A stretch of DNA of 64,000 nucleotides from Deferrisoma camini S3R1 (GCF_000526155.1 NZ_JAFN01000001.1:3722264-3786263); one strand, 5' to 3'; positions 18,181-26,760 are shown, counted from the first letter of the stretch. Numbers and translations are program-made. The notes: generated by a model from the letters alone, not told the origin.

Positions 18181-20139
18181 TCACTCTCCCGGGACGGCCC
18201 GGGCCGCCCGGCGCCAGTGGGCCCAGTCGTGCACCTCGACGCGGGGCGCGTTCGGCCATAGCTCGGCGAGCCGCCGGATCTCCCGCTCCAACTCCCCCTC
18301 GGTGGCAGCCTCCCGGGCGTTTACCGCCGGCCAGCAAGGCGTCGGCCTCCAGCTTCCGGCCGCGGCCGACACCCGGTCGGCCCTGGGCCTTCCGTAGGCC
18401 ATGAGCACCGCCCCATCAAGGGCCGCCGCCAACCGACGCACGAGCTCGGGGGACGCCCCCTGGGCCAGCCAGAGGGGGAACGAAGCCGTCAGCGGCACCG
18501 ACGTGGGCAGCGAGTCCAAGGTTCGACGGGCCGTCTCCACCACCTCGACGAGTCCTTGAATCAGGTTCTCCTTTTCGCGAGGCCAAGCGGCGAGGGCCTG
18601 GGGCTCCACGTCCAGGTGGAGGCCCTGGAACGGGATCGGGGCCGCCGTCTGGAAGGTCTCGAATTCGGTCAGGCGTTTCCGGAACCGGTCCACGCCTCCG
18701 GGCTCGGCCCAGCGGTTCTCCCCCAGCAGGAGGTGGACCTCGATCCCGGCCCGGACGAGCTCCCGAAGCACCCGTTCCCACCCCCCGGAAAACGGGTCCA
18801 GCTCGGTCCCTCCGGGGGAGAGGTAGATCCGGTCGATCCCTTTCGTCCGGCAGAACGCCACGGCCTCGGATGGGTCGCCCAGCGCCGAGGGGCCACCCCA
18901 CACGTACACGCCCCGTGGCGGGTTCTTTCGAAGGCCGGTGAGGCGTTGGGGCGGTCGGAATACCGCCTTCGGGGGGCGCTCGCAGGCGGGGACCCCCGCC
19001 GGAAACAGGCGGGCGTGGAGCTCCAGGGCCTCCAGGTACACGTCCCAGGCCCGCTCCAACGGGTCCGGGGCCGGCCGCGGTGGATCGCCTCGAAGCGACC
19101 GGGTCCGCTCCCGCTCGGCGGCGAGCGCCGCCTCGGTCCTGGCCAGACGATCCTCCGCCACCAGCGCGTCCACCCGGGCCCACAGGGCCACCCGCTGCTC
19201 CCCGGCTCGAACGGCCTGCGCCCGGGCCCGGGCCTCCCAGCGGCGGGCCGCGGCCCGGGCTCCCCGCCTTTCGGAGCCCCCCAGCGGCCAGACGAATCGG
19301 ATCCCGATGCGGCCACCCCCTTGCAGTCCCTCGTCCACGTCCTCCTCCCAGGTGTAACCGGTTTCGAAGTCCAGCCGGGCGCCGCTCCGTCCAAGCTCCT
19401 CTCCCAGTTCCCGCTCCAGGCGAGCGCGCCGGAGCAGGGACGCCGGGGGCCCTGGGGAGGAATCGCACGACGGATCGGGGAACACCACCGGATCGAGGTC
19501 CCGCTCCGGATCGGGCGGGGCGCACTGTGCCCCCCTCCACTCCTCCCACGCCGTGCGGGCTTCGGCGTCCCAGCGGGCCGCTTCGGCAAGGGCCTCGTCG
19601 CGGTCCCTCCGGGCGGCGAGCACGTCTTCCAACAGGACCACCTTGTCGAGCCAGAGCCCCTCGAGACGGCGTGCCTCCTCGTCCAGACGCCCGGCGCGCT
19701 CCCGGGCCCGCCGCGCGAGCTCTCGGGCTCGGGCGTGGCGGGCCTGGGCTGCGCGGGCGCGGGCCGCCTGGGTCCGGACCCGTTCGTCCCGCTCGGCCCG
19801 GAGGGCCTCGATCTCCGCCTCGAGACGTTGCCGTTCGAGCGGCAGACGCCGGAACCGCTCCCACAGGGGGTAGCGGAGGTAGAGATCGGCCCGCTGCTGG
19901 GTGCCGGTTAGATCCTCCTCGGTGAGGTTGGGGTCCGGGTAATAGAAGTACGACCCCCGGATCTCCCATAGGGTGTCGTCGTAGGCCCGGAGGCGCTCCT
20001 CGACCCGTGCGAGACGCGCCTCGACCTCCTGGATCTCGGGCACACACGCGAAATCAGGCGACGGGCCGGCCCAGGCCCGCGCGGCCACCACCAGAGAGAA
20101 CAGCGTTAGTGCCACCCGTCCGGTCACGGCGGTCCTCAC
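18181..20139 (-). CDS. Exported coiled-coil protein fused to a TIM-barrel-like domain
   Basis: About 652 residues from a GTG that overlaps the synthase stop as GTGA. A signal peptide (VALTLFSLVVAARAWA) is followed by a long helical, Arg/Ala/Glu-rich region (about 35-360) that looks like the periplasmic coiled coils of TolC-type outer-membrane factors; FETGYTWEEDVDEG and GIRFVWPLGG resemble their short beta strands. From about residue 408 a second domain begins (RGVYVWGGPSALGDP) with alternating strands and helices. It includes IDRIYLSPGG and LHLDVEPQAL, where the D-x-E pair resembles catalytic residues of TIM-barrel glycoside hydrolases. I know no named family with this combination. In this operon it may be an export channel with a glycan-trimming domain. 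Catalysis is inferred only. Confidence 0.68.
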   Translation of the reverse strand: MRTAVTGRVALTLFSLVVAARAWAGPSPDFACVPEIQEVEARLARVEERLRAYDDTLWEIRGSYFYYPDPNLTEEDLTGTQQRADLYLRYPLWERFRRLPLERQRLEAEIEALRAERDERVRTQAARARAAQARHARARELARRARERAGRLDEEARRLEGLWLDKVVLLEDVLAARRDRDEALAEAARWDAEARTAWEEWRGAQCAPPDPERDLDPVVFPDPSCDSSPGPPASLLRRARLERELGEELGRSGARLDFETGYTWEEDVDEGLQGGGRIGIRFVWPLGGSERRGARAAARRWEARARAQAVRAGEQRVALWARVDALVAEDRLARTEAALAAERERTRSLRGDPPRPAPDPLERAWDVYLEALELHARLFPAGVPACERPPKAVFRPPQRLTGLRKNPPRGVYVWGGPSALGDPSEAVAFCRTKGIDRIYLSPGGTELDPFSGGWERVLRELVRAGIEVHLLLGENRWAEPGGVDRFRKRLTEFETFQTAAPIPFQGLHLDVEPQALAAWPREKENLIQGLVEVVETARRTLDSLPTSVPLTASFPLWLAQGASPELVRRLAAALDGAVLMAYGRPRADRVSAAAGSWRPTPCWPAVNAREAATEGELEREIRRLAELWPNAPRVEVHDWAHWRRAARAVPGE

Positions 20140-21437
20140 CACCGATCCATCCGGGACCGGACTTTGAAGGGGGCGAAGGGATCCCGGTATGACCCCTTGG
20201 ACAGGATCTCCTCGAGGTACCCGGATACCCGGGCGAACTTGAGCAGCCGCTTGTAGAGGTTGAACAGGGGAAGATAGGCAAGCCCACGAGCGTCCACCCC
20301 GGGCCTCTCCGAGAAGCCGATCATTACGGTCGCCTCGAACACCTCCGCCAGAAGGTACAGGACGTAATTTCCGAGGATCACCCAGGGCAGGATCGTCGGG
20401 TAATGGAGGATCATATCGATGAGGTAAACGATCGAGGTCATCGCCAGCACCACATGGAAAAACACGCTGTCGGCGCTGGACACTGCGTTCTCGGGCCGCC
20501 ACACGGCCCGGAACGGGCTGAACACGTCTCCATGTTTGAACAGCCGGTTCTTCGCGAGGTTCCGGGCCCAGCGACGTCGCTGGCGAAACAGGGCGCCGAG
20601 CCGCGTAGGCACATTGGTCATGCAGATCGCCTCGGGCGCAAAGCTCACACGGTAACCGAGCTTGCGGAATTTCGCCGTGAGATCCGAGTCGTTGCCCGGT
20701 CCCGGGTCGTAGCCCCCCACGGCCTCGAACACCTCCCGGCGGAATGCGCCGAACGCCCCCGAAACGATGGGCAGGGTTCCCATGGCCGCACGGATGCGCC
20801 GGCCCACCGCGATGGCAAATCCGTACTCTAGGTTTTGGAGCTCGGTGAGCAGGTTCACCCGGGGGTTTCGCACTCGCACGTTCCCGGCCACACACCCGAC
20901 CTGGGGATCTCGGAGGTGGCCTACCATGTGGGCGATCGCGTCCCGGTCGAAGGTCGTGTCGGAGTCGACGAACACGAACACCTCCCCCCTGGCGTATCGG
21001 GCGCCCAGGTTGAGGGTTGGCGACTTTCCCTCCCGCTCCACGTTCCGGAAAAACCGGACGTTCGGGAACCGCTTCTGAACCTGAGTGCACACCTCTGGGG
21101 TGCCGTCGGTGCTTCCGTCGTCCACGAGCACGATCTCGACGGGGTGGTAGGTCTGGTCTTGGAGGGACTCCACCGTGCGCATGACGGTGTCGGCCTCGTT
21201 CAGAACCGGGATCACCACCGTCACCAGTGGGTTACGCCCCCCGAAGGCGTCACGGTCCGCCGGTTGGGGTGGCACCGGGCGATAGAGCCATAGGTATGCG
21301 ATGAGAACCACATCCGTGACGAGGTACCGCGGAAAATCAAGGAAAAAGAAGTGCCAAAACAGTCGGACCGTTCGGTCGAGCCCGGCACCAAACAAGTAGT
21401 CGAATACGTTGATAAGCCGGTCTTCCCAGCCGATCAC
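20136..21437 (-). CDS. Processive family-2 glycosyltransferase (polysaccharide synthase)
   Basis: About 433 residues. N-terminal hydrophobic segments (LFWHFFFLDFPRYLVTDVVLIAYLWL) precede a GT2 catalytic domain with VDDGSTDGT, FVDSDTTFD, GNDSDLTAKF (in the position of the usual TED) and the product-binding RQRRRWARN (QxxRW type). C-terminal membrane helices follow. This is the arrangement of BcsA/PgaC/hyaluronan-type synthases, which extend a beta-linked glycan and pass it across the inner membrane. The GTG at 21437 is preferred over one at 21455 because it has GAGGA six bases upstream and overlaps the previous stop as GTGA. The polymer made is unknown. Confidence 0.88.
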   Translation of the reverse strand: MIGWEDRLINVFDYLFGAGLDRTVRLFWHFFFLDFPRYLVTDVVLIAYLWLYRPVPPQPADRDAFGGRNPLVTVVIPVLNEADTVMRTVESLQDQTYHPVEIVLVDDGSTDGTPEVCTQVQKRFPNVRFFRNVEREGKSPTLNLGARYARGEVFVFVDSDTTFDRDAIAHMVGHLRDPQVGCVAGNVRVRNPRVNLLTELQNLEYGFAIAVGRRIRAAMGTLPIVSGAFGAFRREVFEAVGGYDPGPGNDSDLTAKFRKLGYRVSFAPEAICMTNVPTRLGALFRQRRRWARNLAKNRLFKHGDVFSPFRAVWRPENAVSSADSVFFHVVLAMTSIVYLIDMILHYPTILPWVILGNYVLYLLAEVFEATVMIGFSERPGVDARGLAYLPLFNLYKRLLKFARVSGYLEEILSKGSYRDPFAPFKVRSRMDRW

Positions 21438-22804
21438 GAGCGTTCCTCGATCCACTCGAGACGGATGCCCAGGTCAATTCCGGCAAGGCGTTCCACCACC
21501 TCTTTCACGGCTCGCCCCATTCCCTTCCGGGCGCCATCGCCGGGGGTTTCCAGTAAAAGTACGCGGAAGCGGTCTTCTCCCAGAGGACAGACGACGTCGG
21601 TTTCTCGCAGATTTCCTCGCAAGATCTCGACGAAGGATCGCAGCAACCGCAGGAGTTCCACCGGACCGATCTGTTGGAGGAGATAATCCCGGGCGCCCAG
21701 CACGACCTCGACCAGGGTGTACGGTCTCCCGTACCGATCAGCGACATGTCGGGCTAGCCTGAGGATGCTCGCAAACGTTTCAGGCTCTTCCGTGTGAACG
21801 TGCTCGCGCAGCAGTTCCCCCAAACTCCGGGACGGGATCTGCCCCGCCTCCGCCGCCGCGGCTCCCCTCGCCGTGAGAGAGTAGGACGCCACGTCGAATT
21901 TGCGTGCCACGTCCGGTCCGAACACCTTGCCGCATACGAGACTCAGGCACTCCACTTCGGGTTCGGTGGAAACCGCTCCACAGTCGAGGCACCGCGCCAC
22001 CTCGTTGGGCCGGTCGAAGTCCACCCCCACGTGCCGGAGGATCCGTCGGCACTTCGGGCATATGAGGTCTTCGCCTTCGCGGAAGTCGGGTTCCGGGGCC
22101 ACGTGGCCGCACCGGTAATGATGCACGTTGGCGACGACTTGGATCCGGGGCGACCGGCACGAGGGACACACCTCCCGGAAGTTGATCGCATAGTGACCGC
22201 AGTACGGGCACAGATGGATCCGATCGCGAAACTCTTTCTCAAAAAGTCCCACCGCCGCGAGTTCCTCGCACAGGGCGAACTCCTCGCCTCGGGGAAGCCC
22301 GAGGATCAGCCCGGCGAGCGGCAGGTTGTACCCCTTGGTGGCCGTGGGGTGGCGTACCGGGTCGAGCCGTTCGACCCCCCGGGTGGTCAAGAACCGGAGC
22401 AGGCTCACCTCGCGCAACTGCGTGGCGGTGGCCCTGGAGTCCGGCGGGGGGAGGGCTGCCACGGCCTCCCCCACCTGGTCCAGCCGTCCGAGGACGCGCT
22501 CCAGGGCCGCCTCGCTCCCGCCCAGGGGCCAGAGGGCATCGGCAAAGAGACGGTCCTCATCGGCCCGGTGGCCCTCGGGGCTCTCCGCTGCCGCGACGGG
22601 GCAGAGCGCGGTGGAAGGGTTGCGCCGCAGATCCCGGAGCCAGCCGGAGACCTTCTGGTCGTTCGCGTGGAAAAGGAGCACCCGGTCGGTGACGGCCGGG
22701 GTTCCGGGTCCTTCGTCGCCGGCTCGCACACGCACGGGGTGGCGGGCTTTCAGCCGATCGAGGAGGTGGGGGACGGGAACGTCGGTGACGAGAACGTAAG
22801 CCAT
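21434..22804 (-). CDS. TackOD1 zinc-ribbon protein with degenerate GGDEF domain
   Basis: A 456-residue cytoplasmic protein. Residues 1-115 form an alpha/beta region that looks like a degenerate receiver. The middle carries a chain of zinc ribbons: CPYCGHYAINFREVCPSC, HHYRCGH, CPKCRRILRHVGVDFD and CLDCGAV, a pattern typical of the TackOD1 output domain. The C-terminal part (about 345-450) resembles a diguanylate cyclase fold: LRETDVVCPLGEDRFRVLL, where GEDRF replaces GGDEF, so cyclase activity is unlikely and c-di-GMP or nucleotide binding is more probable. It is the first gene of the exopolysaccharide operon, overlapping the synthase by four bases, and presumably controls it. Confidence 0.74.
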   Translation of the reverse strand: MAYVLVTDVPVPHLLDRLKARHPVRVRAGDEGPGTPAVTDRVLLFHANDQKVSGWLRDLRRNPSTALCPVAAAESPEGHRADEDRLFADALWPLGGSEAALERVLGRLDQVGEAVAALPPPDSRATATQLREVSLLRFLTTRGVERLDPVRHPTATKGYNLPLAGLILGLPRGEEFALCEELAAVGLFEKEFRDRIHLCPYCGHYAINFREVCPSCRSPRIQVVANVHHYRCGHVAPEPDFREGEDLICPKCRRILRHVGVDFDRPNEVARCLDCGAVSTEPEVECLSLVCGKVFGPDVARKFDVASYSLTARGAAAAEAGQIPSRSLGELLREHVHTEEPETFASILRLARHVADRYGRPYTLVEVVLGARDYLLQQIGPVELLRLLRSFVEILRGNLRETDVVCPLGEDRFRVLLLETPGDGARKGMGRAVKEVVERLAGIDLGIRLEWIEERS

Positions 22805-22876
22805 GGGAGTTTCCTCGGGGACCCTCTTGCCGCAGCCCCCGGTCTGTTATCGTCTTCGGAAGCGGCGGTCTTGAGA

Positions 22877-23175
22877 TCAGAGGCTCCGGCGGGCGTTCCG
22901 GGTCCGCCGTTCCAGATCCAGGAACTCTTGCCTTCGGGGATACTCGAAATGCCGGATGGCCCGGGAGAGCCCGGCCCGGAGGAGCTCGGCCGAGAGGTTT
23001 ACCGGATCACTTCGGTTCGGCACGTGGAGCCATAGGAACCTCAGAAGTCCGGCCATGGGCGTCCACACGGTGGCCCGTTACCTCCAGATCCACCCGTTTG
23101 GCCCGGGCAGGCGAGCACGCCAAGGCCACCGTCCAGAGGGCGAGGATCCACTCCTTGAGGCGTTGGCGAGCCGTG
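22877..23175 (-). pseudogene. Decayed thermonuclease (SNase) paralogue
   Basis: Reading toward lower coordinates, one frame gives a signal-peptide-like LKEWILALWTVALACSPARA joined directly to KRVDLEVTGHRVDAHGR, and the next frame continues AGLLRFLWLHVPNRSDPVNL to the end of an SNase-like domain. Compared with the intact gene at 16299-16832, the segment with the metal site and catalytic block (DGDT, GVDTPE) is missing, and one extra base after the GGCCGGA shifts the frame. No start codon is evident. This is a non-functional copy with an internal deletion plus a frameshift, lying in the gap between the exopolysaccharide operon and the MoxR gene. Confidence 0.72.
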
Positions 23176-23238
23176 GGGGATAATGCACCGCTGTCCGACC
23201 CTCCGCTTCTGCCGATCCGCTTCCCGACGAGGAACGAT

Positions 23239-24075
23239 ATGCGACAGGTTACCATCGACGGCGTGACCCTCCACCTGGCCCGGCCGGCCGACCTGGACCT
23301 GCCCTGGGTGGGGCGGGAGGATCTGGTGCGCCAGGTGCTCGCGGCCTGGATGGTCCTGGACGAGCGGGACCGCCCCATGACCCCCCGGCTCGTGGGCCGG
23401 CCCGGGGTCGGCAAGACCACCCTGGCGTTCGCCGCGGCCCGGCGGCTCGGGCGGGAGGTGTACCTGTTCCAGGCCACCATGGACACCCGCCCCGAGGACC
23501 TGGTGGTGAGCCCGGTGGTGGGGCCCGACGGGAAGATCCAGTACGTGGCCAGCTCGCTGGTGACGGCGGCCGTGCGGGGCGGGGTGTGCGTGCTGGACGA
23601 GGGCAACCGCATGAGCGAGAAGAGCTGGGCCTCGCTCGCTCCTCTCCTGGACGACCGGCGGTACGTGGAGTCGGTGCTGACCGGTCTCCAGGTCCGGGCC
23701 CACCCGGACTTCCGGCTGGCCGTCACCATGAACGAGGACGCCTCCACCTACGAGATCCCCGAGTACATCCACACCCGGCTCCAGCCCCAGATCCAGGTGG
23801 ACTTTCCCGAGGCCGACGAGGAGCTGGCGATCCTGCGGGAGAACCTGCCCTTCGCCCCCGAGGACCTGCTGCGGTACGTGGTGGGGTTCCTGCAGGCGGC
23901 CCACGCCGCCGACGAGCCCTACGGCGTGCGCGACGGGATCAACGCGGCCCGCTACGCCCTGAAGCTCGCCCGGTCCTCCGGGGAGGACCCGGTGGCCTGG
24001 GTGCCCCGGGCCCTGGAGCAGGTGATTGGCGAGGAGGCGCTGGCCTACCTCAAGTTTCCGGAACGGCGTGCGTAG
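23239..24075 (+). CDS. MoxR-type AAA+ ATPase
   Basis: A 278-residue ATPase. Walker A is RLVGRPGVGKTTLAF, Walker B GVCVLDEGNRM, sensor-1 RLAVTMNEDAS, and the following PEYIHTRLQPQIQVDFPE segment matches the MoxR/RavA style lid region. The ATG is preceded by GAGGAA. MoxR ATPases act as chaperones or activators, usually with a von Willebrand-A partner; none is adjacent. The nearest same-strand gene is the TraB-like protein at 24796, separated by a toxin-antitoxin pair on the opposite strand. The 3' end overlaps the VapC gene by 31 bases tail to tail. Confidence 0.84.
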   Translation: MRQVTIDGVTLHLARPADLDLPWVGREDLVRQVLAAWMVLDERDRPMTPRLVGRPGVGKTTLAFAAARRLGREVYLFQATMDTRPEDLVVSPVVGPDGKIQYVASSLVTAAVRGGVCVLDEGNRMSEKSWASLAPLLDDRRYVESVLTGLQVRAHPDFRLAVTMNEDASTYEIPEYIHTRLQPQIQVDFPEADEELAILRENLPFAPEDLLRYVVGFLQAAHAADEPYGVRDGINAARYALKLARSSGEDPVAWVPRALEQVIGEEALAYLKFPERRA

Positions 24076-24488
24076 GACGAGATCGGGGCGATTCGACCCA
24101 GCCCCCGCGCCTTGGCCAGGTATGTTTCGTCGGCCGTGTAGCAAATCGCGTGGGGGCTCAGGAGCGCGGCGGCGTGGTACAGCGTGTCGAACAAATGGTG
24201 GCCCAGCCGTACCGAGAGATCCGTAGCCGTCTCATAGAGTTCCAGGGTGTTGAGGACCGGAAACTCGAGAGCCCACAGTAGGCGGACCGCGGTCCGGGCC
24301 AGGTTCGGGGCGAGGCGGGCGATCACGGCACCCGTCTCGGCGAGCCAGTGGGGCGGCTGGAGGGGGGCCACGGATCCCGCCTGGATATCTCGAAAAAGGT
24401 CGATGGCCGGCCCAACGTGGTCCTCGCCGGGCCGGTCGGGCAGGACCCACTTGACCGTGACGCTCGCATCCACCACCACCGTGTTCAC
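24045..24488 (-). CDS. PIN-domain toxin (VapC-like)
   Basis: A 147-residue PIN-fold protein. The start VVVDASVTVKWVLPD carries the first active-site aspartate, LAETGAVIARL the conserved E/D helix, and HHLFDTLYHAAALL plus CYTADETYLAKA the C-terminal acidic residues. PIN toxins are Mg-dependent ribonucleases that cut RNA, often initiator tRNA. The GTG start overlaps the antitoxin stop as GTGA, the standard coupling of VapBC pairs. It is oriented against the MoxR gene and ends inside its last codons. Confidence 0.85.
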   Translation of the reverse strand: MNTVVVDASVTVKWVLPDRPGEDHVGPAIDLFRDIQAGSVAPLQPPHWLAETGAVIARLAPNLARTAVRLLWALEFPVLNTLELYETATDLSVRLGHHLFDTLYHAAALLSPHAICYTADETYLAKARGLGRIAPISSYARRSGNLR

Positions 24489-24718
24489 GGCCTGCCCTCT
24501 TCCCGTGCGGTGCGGACCTCTTCGGCGGTGCATGCAGGGGCCGTGGCCCGGAGTTCCAAGATCGCCTCGACGGCCCGGGCCCGCCGGATCCGGCGACGCT
24601 CCTCTTCCACCGCGTCCATCATGAGCTTGGCGATGATGGCGCTCTTGTTCCGGCCCGCAAAGGTTTCGTTGAAGGCCTTTTTGACCTCGTCGGGAACGCT
24701 GAAATTCACCGTGGCCAT
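24485..24718 (-). CDS. Ribbon-helix-helix antitoxin
   Basis: A 77-residue protein beginning MATVNFSVPDEVKKAFNETF, the beta-strand plus helix of a ribbon-helix-helix (CopG-like) DNA-binding domain, then an acidic/basic tail that would wrap the toxin. It has a perfect AGGAGG ribosome site. It lies directly upstream of and coupled to the PIN toxin, and a palindrome just before it (24733-24749) is a good candidate for autoregulation by the antitoxin or the toxin-antitoxin complex. Confidence 0.82.
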   Translation of the reverse strand: MATVNFSVPDEVKKAFNETFAGRNKSAIIAKLMMDAVEEERRRIRRARAVEAILELRATAPACTAEEVRTAREEGRP

Positions 24719-24732
24719 GGGGCACCTCCTGG

Positions 24733-24749
24733 TGTTGAAATCTTCAACA
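24733..24749. promoter_or_regulatory. Palindromic operator candidate of the toxin-antitoxin pair
   Basis: TGTTGAA and TTCAACA are separated by ATC, a perfect 7-bp dyad. It lies immediately upstream of the antitoxin's AGGAGG, in a position where a bound ribbon-helix-helix dimer would block transcription. It is AT-richer than its surroundings. It is also between the antitoxin and the divergent TraB-like gene, so both directions could be affected. Confidence 0.6.
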
Positions 24750-24795
24750 ATAGTGTACCCGGACGACTCGCGACCCGCAATGGGGGGACTCCGGC

Positions 24796-26760
24796 ATGCG
24801 TAAAGACGAGCTGTACCTGGCCCGTTGGGAGGCCCCCGGCGGCGGGGAGGTCGTGGCCGTGCCGGTGCTCCACGGCCGGGTGGAGTTCGCCGGGGCCGTG
24901 GCCCGGGCGTTCCGGTGGGTGCGGCCCACGGCCGTGGCGGTGGAGTTGCCGCCCACCCTGCGGGCCGCCGTGCTGCGCGCCGTGGACCGGCTGCCCCGGG
25001 TGTCGGTGGTGACCTACGAGACCGCGGACGGCGAGGCCGTCTACTGGCTGGTGGAGCCGGCCGACCCGTTCGTGGAGGCGCTGCGCTTGGGCCTTGAGGC
25101 CGAACTGCCGCTCCTTTTCGTGGACGCGGACATCGACCAGCCCCCCGAGCACGACGAGCCGTTCCCCGACCCCTACACCGTGGCCCGCATCGGCCACCGG
25201 GCCTATGTGGAGGCCTGCCTCCGGGAGCGCGCCTACCCCGCCACCCAGGCCGACCTGCGTCGGGAGCGGGCCATGGCCGCCGGCCTGGCCGGGGCCGCCG
25301 GGCCGGGGGAGCGGGTGCTGTTCGTGTGCGGGCTGGCGCACCTGGAGCGGGTGGGCCGCATGCTCCCCGGGCCCCACGCCCAGCCCCTGGCCCGGATCCG
25401 GCGCGAGGGGGTGCGGCTCTTTCACCTGGCCTCCGCGAGCCTCCCCGAGGTGTCGAGCGAGATCCCGTTCGTCCAGGCCGTGTACGAGATGCGGCGCGCC
25501 GGGCCCGTGGCCGAGCCGGACCTCGACGGCTCCACGGTGCGGAAGCGCGTCGGGGCGTTGGAGATCCTCACGGGCCGGGCCCGGTGGGACGAGAAAAAGG
25601 CCCTGGACGATGCCGTGGCCTGGGCCGCGGCCCGCAACGGCCCGCCGGGCGCACCCCTGGATCGGCAACGGTGCCTGTACCACCTGGTGCGGCTGGCCGG
25701 CCGCCACTACCGCCAGGAGACCGGGGAGGCCCTGGAGCCCTGGCAGGTGCGCACCCTGTTCCGGTACCTGCGCAACTGGGCCCTGCTGGAGGGGCGGCTG
25801 CTGCCCGACCTCTATCAGCTCGTCGAGGGGGCGCGGTCCGTGGCCGACGACAACTTCGCCTTCGCCGTGCTGCGGCTCGCCGGTCACATGCCCTGGCAGG
25901 CCGGGGCCGACGACCTGGCCGCGGTGGAGCTCTCGGCCGAGGAGCTCCGGATGGGCTCGCGCCGCATCCGGATCCGGCGCCGGCTGGGCCGGACCAAGCG
26001 CCGGGTCCTCAAGGTGCCCCGCCGGCGCAAGGGCGAGAAGCACCCGGGGGAGTGGCTCGATGGGTTCGACCCCCAGGCCGTGTGCTCCTACCCGCCCGAG
26101 GACGAGGTGATCGAGGCGTTCGGCCGGTGGCTCCAGCAGAAGGCCGGCCGGGTGCTCTCGGAGGAGGCGGCCCGGTCCGAGCCGTTCCGGGGCTCGATGC
26201 TCGACGGCATCGACATGCGCGAGACCCTGCGCCACCTGCCCGAGGGGGAGATCTACGTCAAGGAGTTCCGCAAGGTGCCGGGCGGGGTGGGAAGCGTGGT
26301 GGTGATCTTCGACGAGGACCCGGGGCTCGAGCGCCACCCCTTCACCATGACCTGGCTGGGCGAGCACCAGCAGGAGTCGGACATGGCGTTCTACGCCACG
26401 CCGCCCCTGGACAACGTGGTGGGGCCCGGCATCTGCCGGTGCGAGTACGGGGGGTTCCTGCTGTCGTACCCGCCGCTCAGGATGGCCGACGTGTGGACCG
26501 ACCCGGACTACGCCTGGACCCGCACCCCGGCCGAGCGGCTCCTGGCCGCCGGCATCGACTACTCCGAGGACCGATTCGTGGTGTACTGCGCCCCCCGGCC
26601 GCCCCGGGCGTTCCTGAAGCAGTACGCCGGGTGGCTCGACCGAAGGATCGTGTACATCCCCCTGGGCACCCTGAGCCCCCAGCGGCTCAAGCGCCTGCGG
26701 GTGGTCCACATCCTCTGGGGCAAAGACAAGCGCGACATCGCGGCGGACTACATCTGGTAG
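24796..26760 (+). CDS. TraB/ChaN-like protein with large unknown C-terminal domain
   Basis: A 654-residue cytoplasmic protein. The first 230 residues have TraB/PrgY-like features: an LHGRVEF start block, VRPTAVAVELPPTLR, and a late GERVLFVCGLAHLERV strand, a fold proposed to hold metal-binding or hydrolase sites. The remaining 420 residues include a basic stretch (RRIRIRRRLGRTKRRVLKVPRRRKG) and conserved-looking GSMLDGIDMRETLRHLPEGEIYVKEF and HPFTMTWLGEHQQESDMAFY, which I cannot assign. It probably pairs with the upstream MoxR ATPase; a comparable arrangement is seen in MoxR systems carrying large TraB-like or DUF5682-like partners. The function is unknown. Confidence 0.6.
   Translation: MRKDELYLARWEAPGGGEVVAVPVLHGRVEFAGAVARAFRWVRPTAVAVELPPTLRAAVLRAVDRLPRVSVVTYETADGEAVYWLVEPADPFVEALRLGLEAELPLLFVDADIDQPPEHDEPFPDPYTVARIGHRAYVEACLRERAYPATQADLRRERAMAAGLAGAAGPGERVLFVCGLAHLERVGRMLPGPHAQPLARIRREGVRLFHLASASLPEVSSEIPFVQAVYEMRRAGPVAEPDLDGSTVRKRVGALEILTGRARWDEKKALDDAVAWAAARNGPPGAPLDRQRCLYHLVRLAGRHYRQETGEALEPWQVRTLFRYLRNWALLEGRLLPDLYQLVEGARSVADDNFAFAVLRLAGHMPWQAGADDLAAVELSAEELRMGSRRIRIRRRLGRTKRRVLKVPRRRKGEKHPGEWLDGFDPQAVCSYPPEDEVIEAFGRWLQQKAGRVLSEEAARSEPFRGSMLDGIDMRETLRHLPEGEIYVKEFRKVPGGVGSVVVIFDEDPGLERHPFTMTWLGEHQQESDMAFYATPPLDNVVGPGICRCEYGGFLLSYPPLRMADVWTDPDYAWTRTPAERLLAAGIDYSEDRFVVYCAPRPPRAFLKQYAGWLDRRIVYIPLGTLSPQRLKRLRVVHILWGKDKRDIAADYIW

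Noticed and set aside
18181-21090. A longer version of the coiled-coil/TIM-barrel protein starting inside the synthase
   Set aside because: The extra 317 residues are a shadow of the GT2 gene. The GTG at 20139 gives a signal peptide and couples to the synthase stop.
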